Below, in pieces: positions 8,910 through 16,240 of a DNA stretch of 64,000 nt (positions are counted from its first letter, which is position 1; every line of letters starts with the position of its first letter). A program made the translations under genes and the position numbers. The DNA is from Phytopseudomonas straminea (GTDB lineage: Bacteria > Pseudomonadota > Gammaproteobacteria > Pseudomonadales > Pseudomonadaceae), in contig NZ_FOMO01000010.1 of assembly GCF_900112645.1 (NCBI RefSeq), forward strand, positions 94,950-158,949, written 5' to 3'. The notes below the pieces were generated by a model. It was given only the letters and a program-made list of their open reading frames with translations, searched no databases and was not told the origin of the DNA.

Positions 8910-9274
8910 GGCAGGATCAGCTTGGAAACGGCGGTGAGCATCTGCGCCGGCTGGAAGGGTTTGACCACCCAGGCCTTGGCGCCCGCAGCGCGGCCTTCTT
9001 CTTTCTTGGCTTCGCCGGCTTCGGTGGTCAGCATGATCACCGGGGTGAACTTGTAGGCGGGCATCTGCTTGACGTTCTTGACGAAGGTGATGCCGTCCAT
9101 ATTGGGCATGTTCACGTCACTGATGATCAGGTGCACCTTGCGGCCGTCGAGTTTGCTCAGCGCATCCTTGCCGTCGCAGCCTTCGATGACCTGATAACCG
9201 GCCCCCTTGAGCGTAATGCTGACGACCTGGCGGATGGAGGCGGAGTCGTCGACGATGAGTACGGTCTTGCTCAT
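8906..9274 (-). CDS. cheY: CheY single-domain response regulator
   Basis: 122 residues, a stand-alone receiver domain. It has the acidic pair in IVDDS, phospho-acceptor Asp53 in LIISDVNMP, the switch Thr in IMLTTEAG and the conserved Lys in VVKPFQP. The start is ATG 9274: a GAGG ribosome site lies six bases upstream, so a TTG four codons earlier is rejected. It is eight bases downstream of the receptor gene that carries a CheZ-like motif. Output may be flagellar or another process. Confidence 0.96.
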   Translation of the reverse strand: MSKTVLIVDDSASIRQVVSITLKGAGYQVIEGCDGKDALSKLDGRKVHLIISDVNMPNMDGITFVKNVKQMPAYKFTPVIMLTTEAGEAKKEEGRAAGAKAWVVKPFQPAQMLTAVSKLILP

Positions 9275-9282
9275 GGGAAACC

Positions 9283-10437
9283 TCAAAAAAACGTGATGTC
9301 GGAGTCGTTGCTTTTGGCGCTGCTTTTTTCACCCCGATGAATCTGGTGCTGCTCGGGGGTGGTGTAGGTCTGAGACAGCTCGGCTAGCCAGCGGTCGGCG
9401 TCCAGCGCGGGAGGCGCGAGATTCTGCTGGCGCTGCGCGCTGCGGTTCTGGATGTGGGCGTGCAGCTTGTCCTGGTCGGCGGCGATATGGCCGAGTGTCT
9501 GGCTGATGCGGTCCTGGAACTGCAGCGAGACCAGCACTTCGGAGATGTCCTGGGCGACCGATTCGCTCTGCGTGCGCATGGTTTCGTTGTGTTGAACGAT
9601 GTCGCTGGCGTTTTGCTTGAAGCGACTGATCACCCCGGCGATTACTTCGCTGGCCTTGTTCAGGGTGGCGGTGTCGGTCTTGGTGTACTCCTGGGAAATG
9701 TCCAGGGTCTTGTGGATCGCATCGTTGACGATCACCACGGTCTCGCCGATGCGCTGGCCGGTATCTCCGGACATCGAGGACAGCTTGCGCACTTCATCTG
9801 CGACCACCGCGAAGCCGCGGCCACTCTCGCCAGCGCGGGCGGCTTCGATGGCGGCATTGAGGGCCAGCAGGTTGGTCTGCTTGGCGATGTTGGCCACATC
9901 CTGGGCCATGTCCTGCAGCTGGTCGGTGAAGCTGGAGAGTTGGGTGATCTCCTTGAGCAGCGACTCCTTGCTGGCCAGGGCGTCGCGCAGGGCGACGATG
10001 ATCATGTCCAGCTCGTATTCGCTGCTCGACAGCAGCGCCACCAGACGCTTGCCGGCGTCGCGCTCGGTGCTGCCACCCAGGCTGCTCTGGATCCGCGTGG
10101 CCAATTGGGCGAAGCGCTCGCTCAGGGAGCTGATGGATTCTTCGGTATGGCTGCGGGCGTTCTCGATTTGTTGCGACCACAGCGGCAGCACCTGCTCGCA
10201 CAGCTGTTCGACGCTTTCGTCCTGATTAGGCTGTGGCTCGTGGCTGTGCAGCTGCTCCGAGGATATCGAACCAGCGCTGCGGCGGCGCAGGGCAAAAACG
10301 ACGACGGCGCTGGCGACCAGCAGAATGGCCAGGGCCGGCAAGGTGCCGAGCACGTGTTGGCCAACCAGAATCACAGCGGCGGTGCCTGCAATGACGATCA
10401 ATAGGGGGGCTAGCAGAGGGGTGGAAAGGTCACGCAT
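9283..10437 (-). CDS. Sensor-less methyl-accepting protein with CheZ-like C-terminus
   Basis: 384 residues; ATG 10437 is chosen because GGAG lies six bases upstream. Two adjacent membrane segments (about 8-27 and 32-50) leave no room for a periplasmic sensor and there is no HAMP. The signalling hairpin reads IAKQTNLLALNAAIEAARAG (184-203). After the descending helix comes LQFQDRISQTLGH, with Asp309 and Gln313 in the FQDxxxQ arrangement seen in CheZ (E. coli FQDLTGQ, Asp143/Gln147). The protein ends NDSDITFF, an acidic-aromatic tail like CheY-binding peptides. It is first in the operon and directly precedes cheY. Receptor assignment is firm; the phosphatase idea is inference. Confidence 0.9.
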   Translation of the reverse strand: MRDLSTPLLAPLLIVIAGTAAVILVGQHVLGTLPALAILLVASAVVVFALRRRSAGSISSEQLHSHEPQPNQDESVEQLCEQVLPLWSQQIENARSHTEESISSLSERFAQLATRIQSSLGGSTERDAGKRLVALLSSSEYELDMIIVALRDALASKESLLKEITQLSSFTDQLQDMAQDVANIAKQTNLLALNAAIEAARAGESGRGFAVVADEVRKLSSMSGDTGQRIGETVVIVNDAIHKTLDISQEYTKTDTATLNKASEVIAGVISRFKQNASDIVQHNETMRTQSESVAQDISEVLVSLQFQDRISQTLGHIAADQDKLHAHIQNRSAQRQQNLAPPALDADRWLAELSQTYTTPEQHQIHRGEKSSAKSNDSDITFF

Positions 10438-10620
10438 GTGAGGCTCCGTGGCGGACTGGGCGCAGACTCCACGGAACCGGCAAGGGGTGGGCTGGGCTCC
10501 AGCGCAGTGACCAAGCATTCCTTTGGATATCGGCAGCATGCATCAAGCATCTTCTTGGGGTGCATCGGTGTTGACTGATATTTATCTGGGTTTAGGCGCC
10601 GTAAAGACCTAGGGATTTCC

Positions 10621-11259
10621 TTAGGCTGTATCGGAATTCATTTGGTTAGAAGCAAAACGAATCAGGTCTGCATTCGTTGCAAAGCGCATCTTTTCCATCA
10701 GATTTATCTTATGGGTGCTGACTGTCTTGTTACTGATCGTCAATTGTTTGGCTATGTGATTAACGCTCAAGCCGGCCGCCAGTAGGCGCATGATCTGGAA
10801 CTCTCGGTTGGTCAAACTGTCCAGTCCGCTCCTGTTGGCAGGCTTCAAGCTGCTCAAGGCAATCGGCTCGACCAGTTCTGGATCGATGAAACGATTGCCG
10901 GTACTCACTTTTCTGACTGCATCCACCAACACTTCCGGAGACTGGCCTTTGGTGAGATAGCCCGCCGCGCCGCTGCGCAGCGCGCGCAGGGCCAGTTGGG
11001 GATCGTGGTGCATGCTCAACACCAGTATGGGAGTCTTGGGGTATTGATGGCTGATGCGGGTGATCAGTGCTTCGCCGCTGAGGCCCGGCATGCTGAAGTC
11101 GAGCAGGAGCAGATCTGCCAGGGTACTGCGCAGCTTTTCCAGCGCCTGGGCGCCATCGGCAGCCTCCGCGACGACGCGGATGTCATCGTAGAATTCGAAC
11201 AGACGCTTGAGGCCGGCGCGCATCAGCGCATGGTCGTCGGCGATCAGCAGCTTGATCAT
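10621..11259 (-). CDS. NarL/FixJ-family response regulator
   Basis: 212 residues: receiver domain (about 1-120) with phospho-acceptor Asp54 in LLLLDFSMPG, a linker, and a LuxR-type helix-turn-helix (about 145-205) with LTNREFQIMRLLAAGLSVNH. It is a DNA-binding transcription factor controlled by phosphorylation. AAGGA seven bases before ATG 11259 supports the start. No histidine kinase gene lies beside it, so its partner is unknown. It sits 183 bases upstream of the chemosensory operon on the same strand and could regulate it. Confidence 0.93.
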   Translation of the reverse strand: MIKLLIADDHALMRAGLKRLFEFYDDIRVVAEAADGAQALEKLRSTLADLLLLDFSMPGLSGEALITRISHQYPKTPILVLSMHHDPQLALRALRSGAAGYLTKGQSPEVLVDAVRKVSTGNRFIDPELVEPIALSSLKPANRSGLDSLTNREFQIMRLLAAGLSVNHIAKQLTISNKTVSTHKINLMEKMRFATNADLIRFASNQMNSDTA

Positions 11260-11992
11260 CAGAAAATCCTTAAAAACGCTGTGTAGCGCATGGGGCTGAA
11301 AAGTCTTGTCGGCTCGCCGCGTCGCTGGTGGTGCGCGGGCTTGTCGGTTGCGGCGGCAGATGAATGTCACGGGGGAGCGCGCTGATTCGTTGTAAGTCGT
11401 CGAACAGGCGAAGCGAGGTTGTTTTCAGGCCGCCTTGCGCACGGCTGACAGGGCTGCCGAACTGCGAAGCCATCAAGCTTTTGAAACGCAAGCAAGAGGT
11501 ACGCTTGCGCTGCCGGTCGCGGACTGTCGTGTGGTTTTTTGCGCTGCGCCTGCGGTGGCGCAGGATGTCCGCTGCCGCGTTATCTGACGCGGGTTTCGGA
11601 TGGCGCAGGTGGGAGAGTGTCGTCGCGTGTTTCACCTGAACTCTTCTCGCTTCCTATGCGGCGGTTGAACGGCGTGCTCTGGGCCTGCGCAGAATCTGCC
11701 GCTTTCTTAAGCGTAGACCCTGCAACCAGTGACGCCTGACGCGACTGCGTTGACGCCGCTGAAACAGACAGCAAGCGTCATGCCTATATGTCGGCAGCTG
11801 ATGTCAGAACTGCAATACGCGCGAGTGGGATTTTTCGAGGCAGGGGAATCGACCCATTGTTCGGGCGATCGGTAGCGGCGAGGTGCGGGATCACGACACT
11901 GCGCCTAGGGGCGCATCAGCTGAGCGGGCCTGGGGTCACCAGGTACCGCTCTGCTGGAGTGGGCCTGCCGCGAGGCGTGGCAGGCGCCGCCG
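11260..11992. other. 0.73-kb stretch without a recognisable gene
   Basis: Reading frames of up to 121 codons exist (for example 11270-11635 on the minus strand) but none has a ribosome site together with a protein-like sequence; they are rich in Arg, Ser and His and show no fold. The base composition is less GC-biased than in the flanking genes. Small hairpins are present: 11487-11509 (CGCAAGC/GCTTGCG), 11544-11563 (CTGCGCC/GGCGCAG) and 11963-11985 (GCCTGCC/GGCAGGC). It must contain the promoter of the response regulator; a small RNA is possible but not shown. Confidence 0.6.
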
Positions 11993-13189
11993 TCAGCTAT
12001 TGGGCAGCAGGCGGCAGGTCAGGCTCTTGATGTAACGGGTTTCGGCGATGGCTGGGTGCACCGGGTGATCCGGGCCCTGGGCGCCGCGCTCGAGCAGCTG
12101 GATGTTGCGGTCCAAGTGGCGTGCGCTGGTCAGCAGGATGTTCTGCAGGTTGTCCTCGTCCAGATGCATGGAGCAGCTGGCGCTGACCAGAATGCCGTCC
12201 TTGTTGAGCAGGCGCATGGCGGTTTCGTTGAGGCGGCGATAGGCGGCCTCGCCGTTCTTGATGTCCTTCTTGCGCTTGATGAAGGCGGGTGGGTCGGCGA
12301 TCACCACGTCGAAGCGCTCTTCGGCCGCCTTCAGTTCACGCAGGGCGGCGAATACGTCGCCTTCCACGCAGGTGACCTTCTCGGCGAAACCGTTGAGCGT
12401 GGCGTTGCGCTCCACGCCGTCAAGGGCAAAGGCCGAGGCATCCACGCAGAACACTTCGCTGGCGCCGAAGGCCGCAGCCTGCACGCCCCAGCCGCCGATG
12501 TAGCTGAACAGGTCGAGCACGCGCTTGCCCTTGACGTAGGGCGCCAGGCGCGCGCGGTTCATGCGGTGGTCATAGAACCAGCCGGTCTTCTGGCCTTCGA
12601 TCACCGGCGCCTCGAACTTCACGCCGTTCTCTTCCAGGGCGACCCACTCCGGCACCATGCCGAAGGCGGTATCGACATAGCGCTCCAGACCTTCGGCATC
12701 ACGGGCGGCGGAATCGTTCTTGAGCAGGATGCCGCTGGGCTTGAGCACCTGGATCAGGGCAGCGAGCACGTCGTCCTTGTTGCGCTCCATGGTGGCCGAG
12801 GCCAATTGCACGACCAGAATGTCGAAGAAACGGTCGACCACCAGGCCCGGCAGCAGGTCGGAATCGCCGTACACCAGGCGGTAGCAGGGCTGGTCGAACA
12901 GCCGCTCGCGCAGGCTCAGGGCGACGTTGAGACGGTGTACCAGCAGGGACTTGTCGAGCACATGCTTGACGTCACGCGACAGCAGGCGCGCGCAGATCAG
13001 GTTGTTGGGGCTCAGGGCAACGATGCCCAGGGGTTTGCCGCCGGCAGCTTCGAGGATCGCCTGGTCACCGGCTTCGAAGGCATTGAGCGGCGTGACGGCA
13101 ACGTCGATCTCGTTGCTGTAGACCCACAGGTGGCCGGCGCGCAGGCGTCGGTCGGCATTGGCTTTCAGGCGCAGGCTAGGCAGGGACAT
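11993..13189 (-). CDS. rlmI: 23S rRNA m5C1962 methyltransferase RlmI-type
   Basis: 398 residues, close to E. coli RlmI (396). The N-terminal PUA-like domain (LRLKANADRRLRAGHLWVYSNEI) is followed by a SAM methyltransferase domain with VLDLFSYIGGWG, the DPPAF motif in VVIADPPAFIKRK, and the catalytic-type cysteines in LVSASCSMHLD. The start ATG 13189 gives the standard N-terminus MSLPSLRLKAN. It is transcribed alone. The substrate site is inferred from the family. Confidence 0.92.
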   Translation of the reverse strand: MSLPSLRLKANADRRLRAGHLWVYSNEIDVAVTPLNAFEAGDQAILEAAGGKPLGIVALSPNNLICARLLSRDVKHVLDKSLLVHRLNVALSLRERLFDQPCYRLVYGDSDLLPGLVVDRFFDILVVQLASATMERNKDDVLAALIQVLKPSGILLKNDSAARDAEGLERYVDTAFGMVPEWVALEENGVKFEAPVIEGQKTGWFYDHRMNRARLAPYVKGKRVLDLFSYIGGWGVQAAAFGASEVFCVDASAFALDGVERNATLNGFAEKVTCVEGDVFAALRELKAAEERFDVVIADPPAFIKRKKDIKNGEAAYRRLNETAMRLLNKDGILVSASCSMHLDEDNLQNILLTSARHLDRNIQLLERGAQGPDHPVHPAIAETRYIKSLTCRLLPNS

Positions 13190-13302
13190 GGTGGGCTCCG
13201 TCGCAAAAAACGCGCATTCTAAACGAGGAGCCCGGTAGCTGCTTGCCGCAGTTGCAACGCGTGGACGCGCGGCTGCATCACCGCGGCGTTCACGGCCGCG
13301 GC

Positions 13303-13842
13303 TCAGGCGGCGAGCGCGGCGATCAGCTTCTCGTTGAAGGCAGGCAGGTCGTCCGGCGTGCGACTGCTGATCAGCTTGCCGTCGACCACCACTTCCTTGT
13401 CCACCCAATTGGCCCCAGCGTTCTTCAGGTCGTCGGTCAGCGAAGGGTAGCTGGTCAGGGTCTTGCCCTTGAGCAGATCGGCACTGGCGAGAATCCAGGC
13501 GCCATGGCAGATCACCGCGATCGGCTTGTTAGCCTTGGCGGCGTCCTTGACCAATTCCACTGCCATCTCGTCGAGGCGGATGGTGTCGGCGTTGACTACG
13601 CCGCCGGGCAGCACGATGGCATCGTAATCGTCGATCTTCGCGGTATCGAAGGTCTTGTCGACGGTGAACGCATCGGCTGGCGTGGTGTGGTTCCAGCCAG
13701 TGACCTTGCCGGATTTGCTGGACAGGATCTCAGCGGTGGCACCAAGTTCTTCGAGTGCCTGTTTGGGGCCGGTCAGTTCGACCTGCTCGAAACCGTCGGT
13801 AACCAGCAGAGCGATACGTTTGCCTGTCAGGGACTTGCTCAT
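13303..13842 (-). CDS. DJ-1/PfpI family protein (YhbO/PfpI-type)
   Basis: 179 residues covering one PfpI domain. The nucleophile elbow AVICHGAWIL contains Cys112-His113, and GFEQVELTGP holds the conserved acidic residue near position 19-22. Members act as glyoxalase or deglycase-type stress enzymes, some annotated as proteases; activity cannot be settled from sequence. AGAGAGG lies eight bases before ATG 13842. A GC-rich hairpin (13281-13301) lies just past its stop but lacks a T tract. Divergent from the HDOD gene. Confidence 0.9.
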   Translation of the reverse strand: MSKSLTGKRIALLVTDGFEQVELTGPKQALEELGATAEILSSKSGKVTGWNHTTPADAFTVDKTFDTAKIDDYDAIVLPGGVVNADTIRLDEMAVELVKDAAKANKPIAVICHGAWILASADLLKGKTLTSYPSLTDDLKNAGANWVDKEVVVDGKLISSRTPDDLPAFNEKLIAALAA

Positions 13843-14009
13843 CGAAAACACCTCTCTGAAATGTGCTGAGTGAGCAATATTCGGGGATGTGTCGGGCTGC
13901 TTAGTTCAGGTCAGGCGACGACCTGCAGTTTTGTTCTGTAACCGCTGACGCAAAAGTCGCCACGCTCAGGGTAGACTGAGTACTCCATCATCTTCACTTC
14001 GCCGCCTCC

Positions 14010-14876
14010 ATGGACAAAGAACTTTCGGCCGAGCAGATACAAGCGTTTCTGCAAGGCATCAGCGTGCCGCCACAACCGCAGATCATGGTCGATCTGCAGT
14101 TCGAGCAGTACATGCCCAACCCGGACCTGAAGGCCATTGCGCGGCTGATCAGCCAGGATCCGGGGCTGTCCGGCGCCTTGCTGAAAATCGTCAACTCGCC
14201 GTATTTCGGCTTGGCCAACCGCATCGGTTCCATTCAGCATGCGGTCAATCTGCTGGGTAGCCGCTCGGTCATCAACATGGTCAACGCCCTGTCGATCCGT
14301 GGCGAGATGACCGATGAGACCATCGTCACCCTCAACCGCTTCTGGGATACCGCCCAGGACGTGGCCATGACCAGCCTGACCCTGGCCAAACGTATCGGTT
14401 ACGAGTCCGTGGACGAGGCCTACACCCTCGGCCTGTTCCACAACTGCGGTATTCCGCTGATGCTCAAGCGCTTTCCGGATTACATGAGCGTGCTCGAGGA
14501 GTCCTACGCCAGCGCCAGTGCCGAGCGGCGCGTGGTCGACACCGAGAACCGCCTGCTCAATACCAACCACGCGGTGGTCGGCTACTACACCGCCAAGTCG
14601 TGGAACCTGCCGCTGCACCTGTGCCAGGCCATCGCCAACCACCACAACGTGCTGGCCATCTTCGCCGAAGACAACGACAACGATGCCCAACTCAAGAACC
14701 TGCTGGCGATCCTCAAGATGGCCGAGCACATCTGCCGCAGCTATCAGGTGCTGGGTAACCAGGATGAGGATCACGAGTGGCAGAGCATCGAGGCGCTGAT
14801 CCTCGATTACGTGGGGCTCTCTGGCTATGACTTCGAGAACCTGCGTGAGAGCATCCGCGACCTGGGCGCTGCCTGA
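14010..14876 (+). CDS. HDOD-domain protein
   Basis: 288 residues; an HDOD domain spans about 20-220, with PQPQIMVDLQF, LARLISQDPGLS-like text, LKIVNSPYFGL and the HD-like region LGLFHNCGIPLML. HDOD proteins lack phosphodiesterase metal residues and are usually regulatory partners in signalling or stress. No output domain is fused. No strong ribosome site precedes ATG 14010. It is 32 bases upstream of mutM on the same strand and likely co-transcribed. Confidence 0.88.
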   Translation: MDKELSAEQIQAFLQGISVPPQPQIMVDLQFEQYMPNPDLKAIARLISQDPGLSGALLKIVNSPYFGLANRIGSIQHAVNLLGSRSVINMVNALSIRGEMTDETIVTLNRFWDTAQDVAMTSLTLAKRIGYESVDEAYTLGLFHNCGIPLMLKRFPDYMSVLEESYASASAERRVVDTENRLLNTNHAVVGYYTAKSWNLPLHLCQAIANHHNVLAIFAEDNDNDAQLKNLLAILKMAEHICRSYQVLGNQDEDHEWQSIEALILDYVGLSGYDFENLRESIRDLGAA

Positions 14877-14908
14877 GGCGCCGTCCCTGAATCCGTTTCG
14901 AGGCCGTC

Positions 14909-15721
14909 ATGCCTGAATTGCCTGAAGTCGAAACCACGCGCCGTGGTATCGCCCCCCATCTGATCGGCCAGCGCGTCAGCCGGGTTATTGTTCGTGAACG
15001 GCGCCTGCGCTGGCCGATCCCCGAAGACCTCGACGTGCGCCTTTCCGGTCAGCGCATCGAAACCGTGGATCGACGTGCCAAGTACCTGCTGATCAAGGCC
15101 GAGGTCGGCACGTTGATCAGTCATCTGGGCATGTCGGGTAACCTGCGCCTGGTCGAGGCCGGGCTGCCGGCGGCCAAGCACGAACATGTGGATATCGAGC
15201 TGGAATCCGGCCTGGCGCTGCGCTACACCGACCCGCGCCGCTTCGGCGCGCTGCTGTGGAGCGAGCTGCCGCTGGAACACGAGCTGCTGGTGCGCCTGGG
15301 GCCTGAACCGCTGACCGAGCTGTTCGATGGCGAGCGTCTGTATCAGCTGTCGCGCGGCAAGGCGGTGGCGGTCAAACCGTTCATCATGGACAACGCGGTG
15401 GTAGTCGGCGTGGGCAACATCTACGCCACCGAGGCGCTGTTCGCCGCTGGCATCGACCCGCGCCGCGCGGCTGGTACGGTGTCGCGGGCGCGCTACGTGC
15501 GCCTGGCTCAGGAGATCAAGCGCGTGCTGGCCCACGCCATCGAGCGCGGTGGCACCACCCTGCGCGATTTCATCGGCGGCGACGGCCAGCCCGGTTACTT
15601 CCAGCAGGAGTTGTACGCCTACGGTCGCGGCGGTGAATTCTGCAAGGTGTGCGGCAATACCCTGCGCGAGGTGAAGCTGGGCCAGCGGGCCAGCGTTTAT
15701 TGCCCGAAGTGCCAGCGTTGA
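14909..15721 (+). CDS. mutM: Formamidopyrimidine-DNA glycosylase/AP lyase
   Basis: 270 residues, the family length. It begins MPELPEVETTRRGI: Pro2 is the catalytic amine and Glu3 the acid. The beta-hairpin lysine lies in DRRAKYLLIK. The C-terminal zinc finger shows CKVCGN and CPKCQR. It excises 8-oxoguanine and ring-opened purines during base-excision repair. It follows the HDOD gene by 32 bases. Confidence 0.98.
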   Translation: MPELPEVETTRRGIAPHLIGQRVSRVIVRERRLRWPIPEDLDVRLSGQRIETVDRRAKYLLIKAEVGTLISHLGMSGNLRLVEAGLPAAKHEHVDIELESGLALRYTDPRRFGALLWSELPLEHELLVRLGPEPLTELFDGERLYQLSRGKAVAVKPFIMDNAVVVGVGNIYATEALFAAGIDPRRAAGTVSRARYVRLAQEIKRVLAHAIERGGTTLRDFIGGDGQPGYFQQELYAYGRGGEFCKVCGNTLREVKLGQRASVYCPKCQR

Positions 15722-15791
15722 GTCGCTTTGTCCGATAACGTGACCACTTGTTCAGCGATTGACGGCCATCACGCGACAATTGCCGGCGCGC

Positions 15792-15800
15792 TGTTATAGT
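15792..15800 (+). promoter_or_regulatory. Extended -10 promoter element for the 15839 gene
   Basis: TGTTATAGT has the extended -10 form TGnTATAnT with five of six -10 bases matching. No good -35 is seen at 16-18 bases, as expected for extended -10 promoters. Transcription would start near 15807, leaving a leader of about 30 bases before ATG 15839. Confidence 0.5.
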
Positions 15801-15838
15801 TACCGGCATCGTCCCGTATACTTTTGAAGGATCGCCCC

Positions 15839-16180
15839 ATGAAACTGTTTCGCTCTTGCGCTGCTGTTCTGGCGCTGACTGCTGCCTCGCTGGCGCACAC
15901 CGCCCATGCGCAAGAAGTGCAGCAGAACGCCAGCGGTGACCCGCTCTACACCGTCAATGCCCCGGATGGTTTCGCCATGATCGGCGACCTGCTGATCGCT
16001 CGCCCGCTGCTGATCGGCGCCACTGCCATCGGCGCGGCCGCTTTCGTCGTCGCCTTGCCGTTCTCGGCCATGGGCGGTGGCATCGGTGCTACTGGCCGTG
16101 CGCTGGTGGTCGAGCCGGGCAAGGCGGCTTTCGTACGCTGCCTGGGTTGCACCGGTGACGGTTACAACCAGCGCCAGTGA
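15839..16180 (+). CDS. Small secreted/envelope protein of unknown function
   Basis: 113 residues. A clear signal peptide (MKLFRSCAAVLALTAASLA, cleavage after THA-HA near residue 24) is followed by a short polar stretch, a hydrophobic glycine/alanine-rich segment (about 47-78, LLIARPLLIGATAIGAAAFV) and a tail with two cysteines in VRCLGCTGD. AAGGA lies seven bases before ATG 15839. It has its own extended -10 promoter and ends at a strong terminator, so it is a single-gene unit. No function is recognised. Confidence 0.75.
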   Translation: MKLFRSCAAVLALTAASLAHTAHAQEVQQNASGDPLYTVNAPDGFAMIGDLLIARPLLIGATAIGAAAFVVALPFSAMGGGIGATGRALVVEPGKAAFVRCLGCTGDGYNQRQ

Positions 16181-16193
16181 TCGCGGATTTCTT

Positions 16194-16230
16194 GCAATAA
16201 AAAGCCCCTCATAGAGGGGCTTTTTATTGC
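16194..16230. terminator. Bidirectional terminator between the 15839 gene and ggt
   Basis: A perfect 17-bp inverted repeat (arms 16194-16210 and 16214-16230, three-base loop ATA) has GCCCCTC/GAGGGGC at its core and A5/T5 flanks, so it terminates transcription from both sides. It separates two convergent genes. Confidence 0.93.
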
Positions 16231-16240
16231 CTGACATCTT

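Noticed and set aside
10527..10553. FliA (sigma-28) promoter before the chemosensory operon
   Set aside because: GCCGATAT on the minus strand resembles the -10, but the -35 position reads AAGATGCT, matching the consensus at only three of eight bases.
11544..11563. Intrinsic terminator in the gene-free region
   Set aside because: The T6 tract lies before the stem on the plus strand, and on the minus strand the stem is followed by A residues, so neither direction terminates.
11963..11985. Terminator of the rlmI gene
   Set aside because: The stem is seven pairs with a nine-base loop but no T tract follows on the minus strand; kept only as a hairpin in the region note.
13281..13301. Terminator of the PfpI gene
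   Set aside because: A good seven-base stem (CCGCGGC/GCCGCGG) but no T tract; could be chance in GC-rich DNA.
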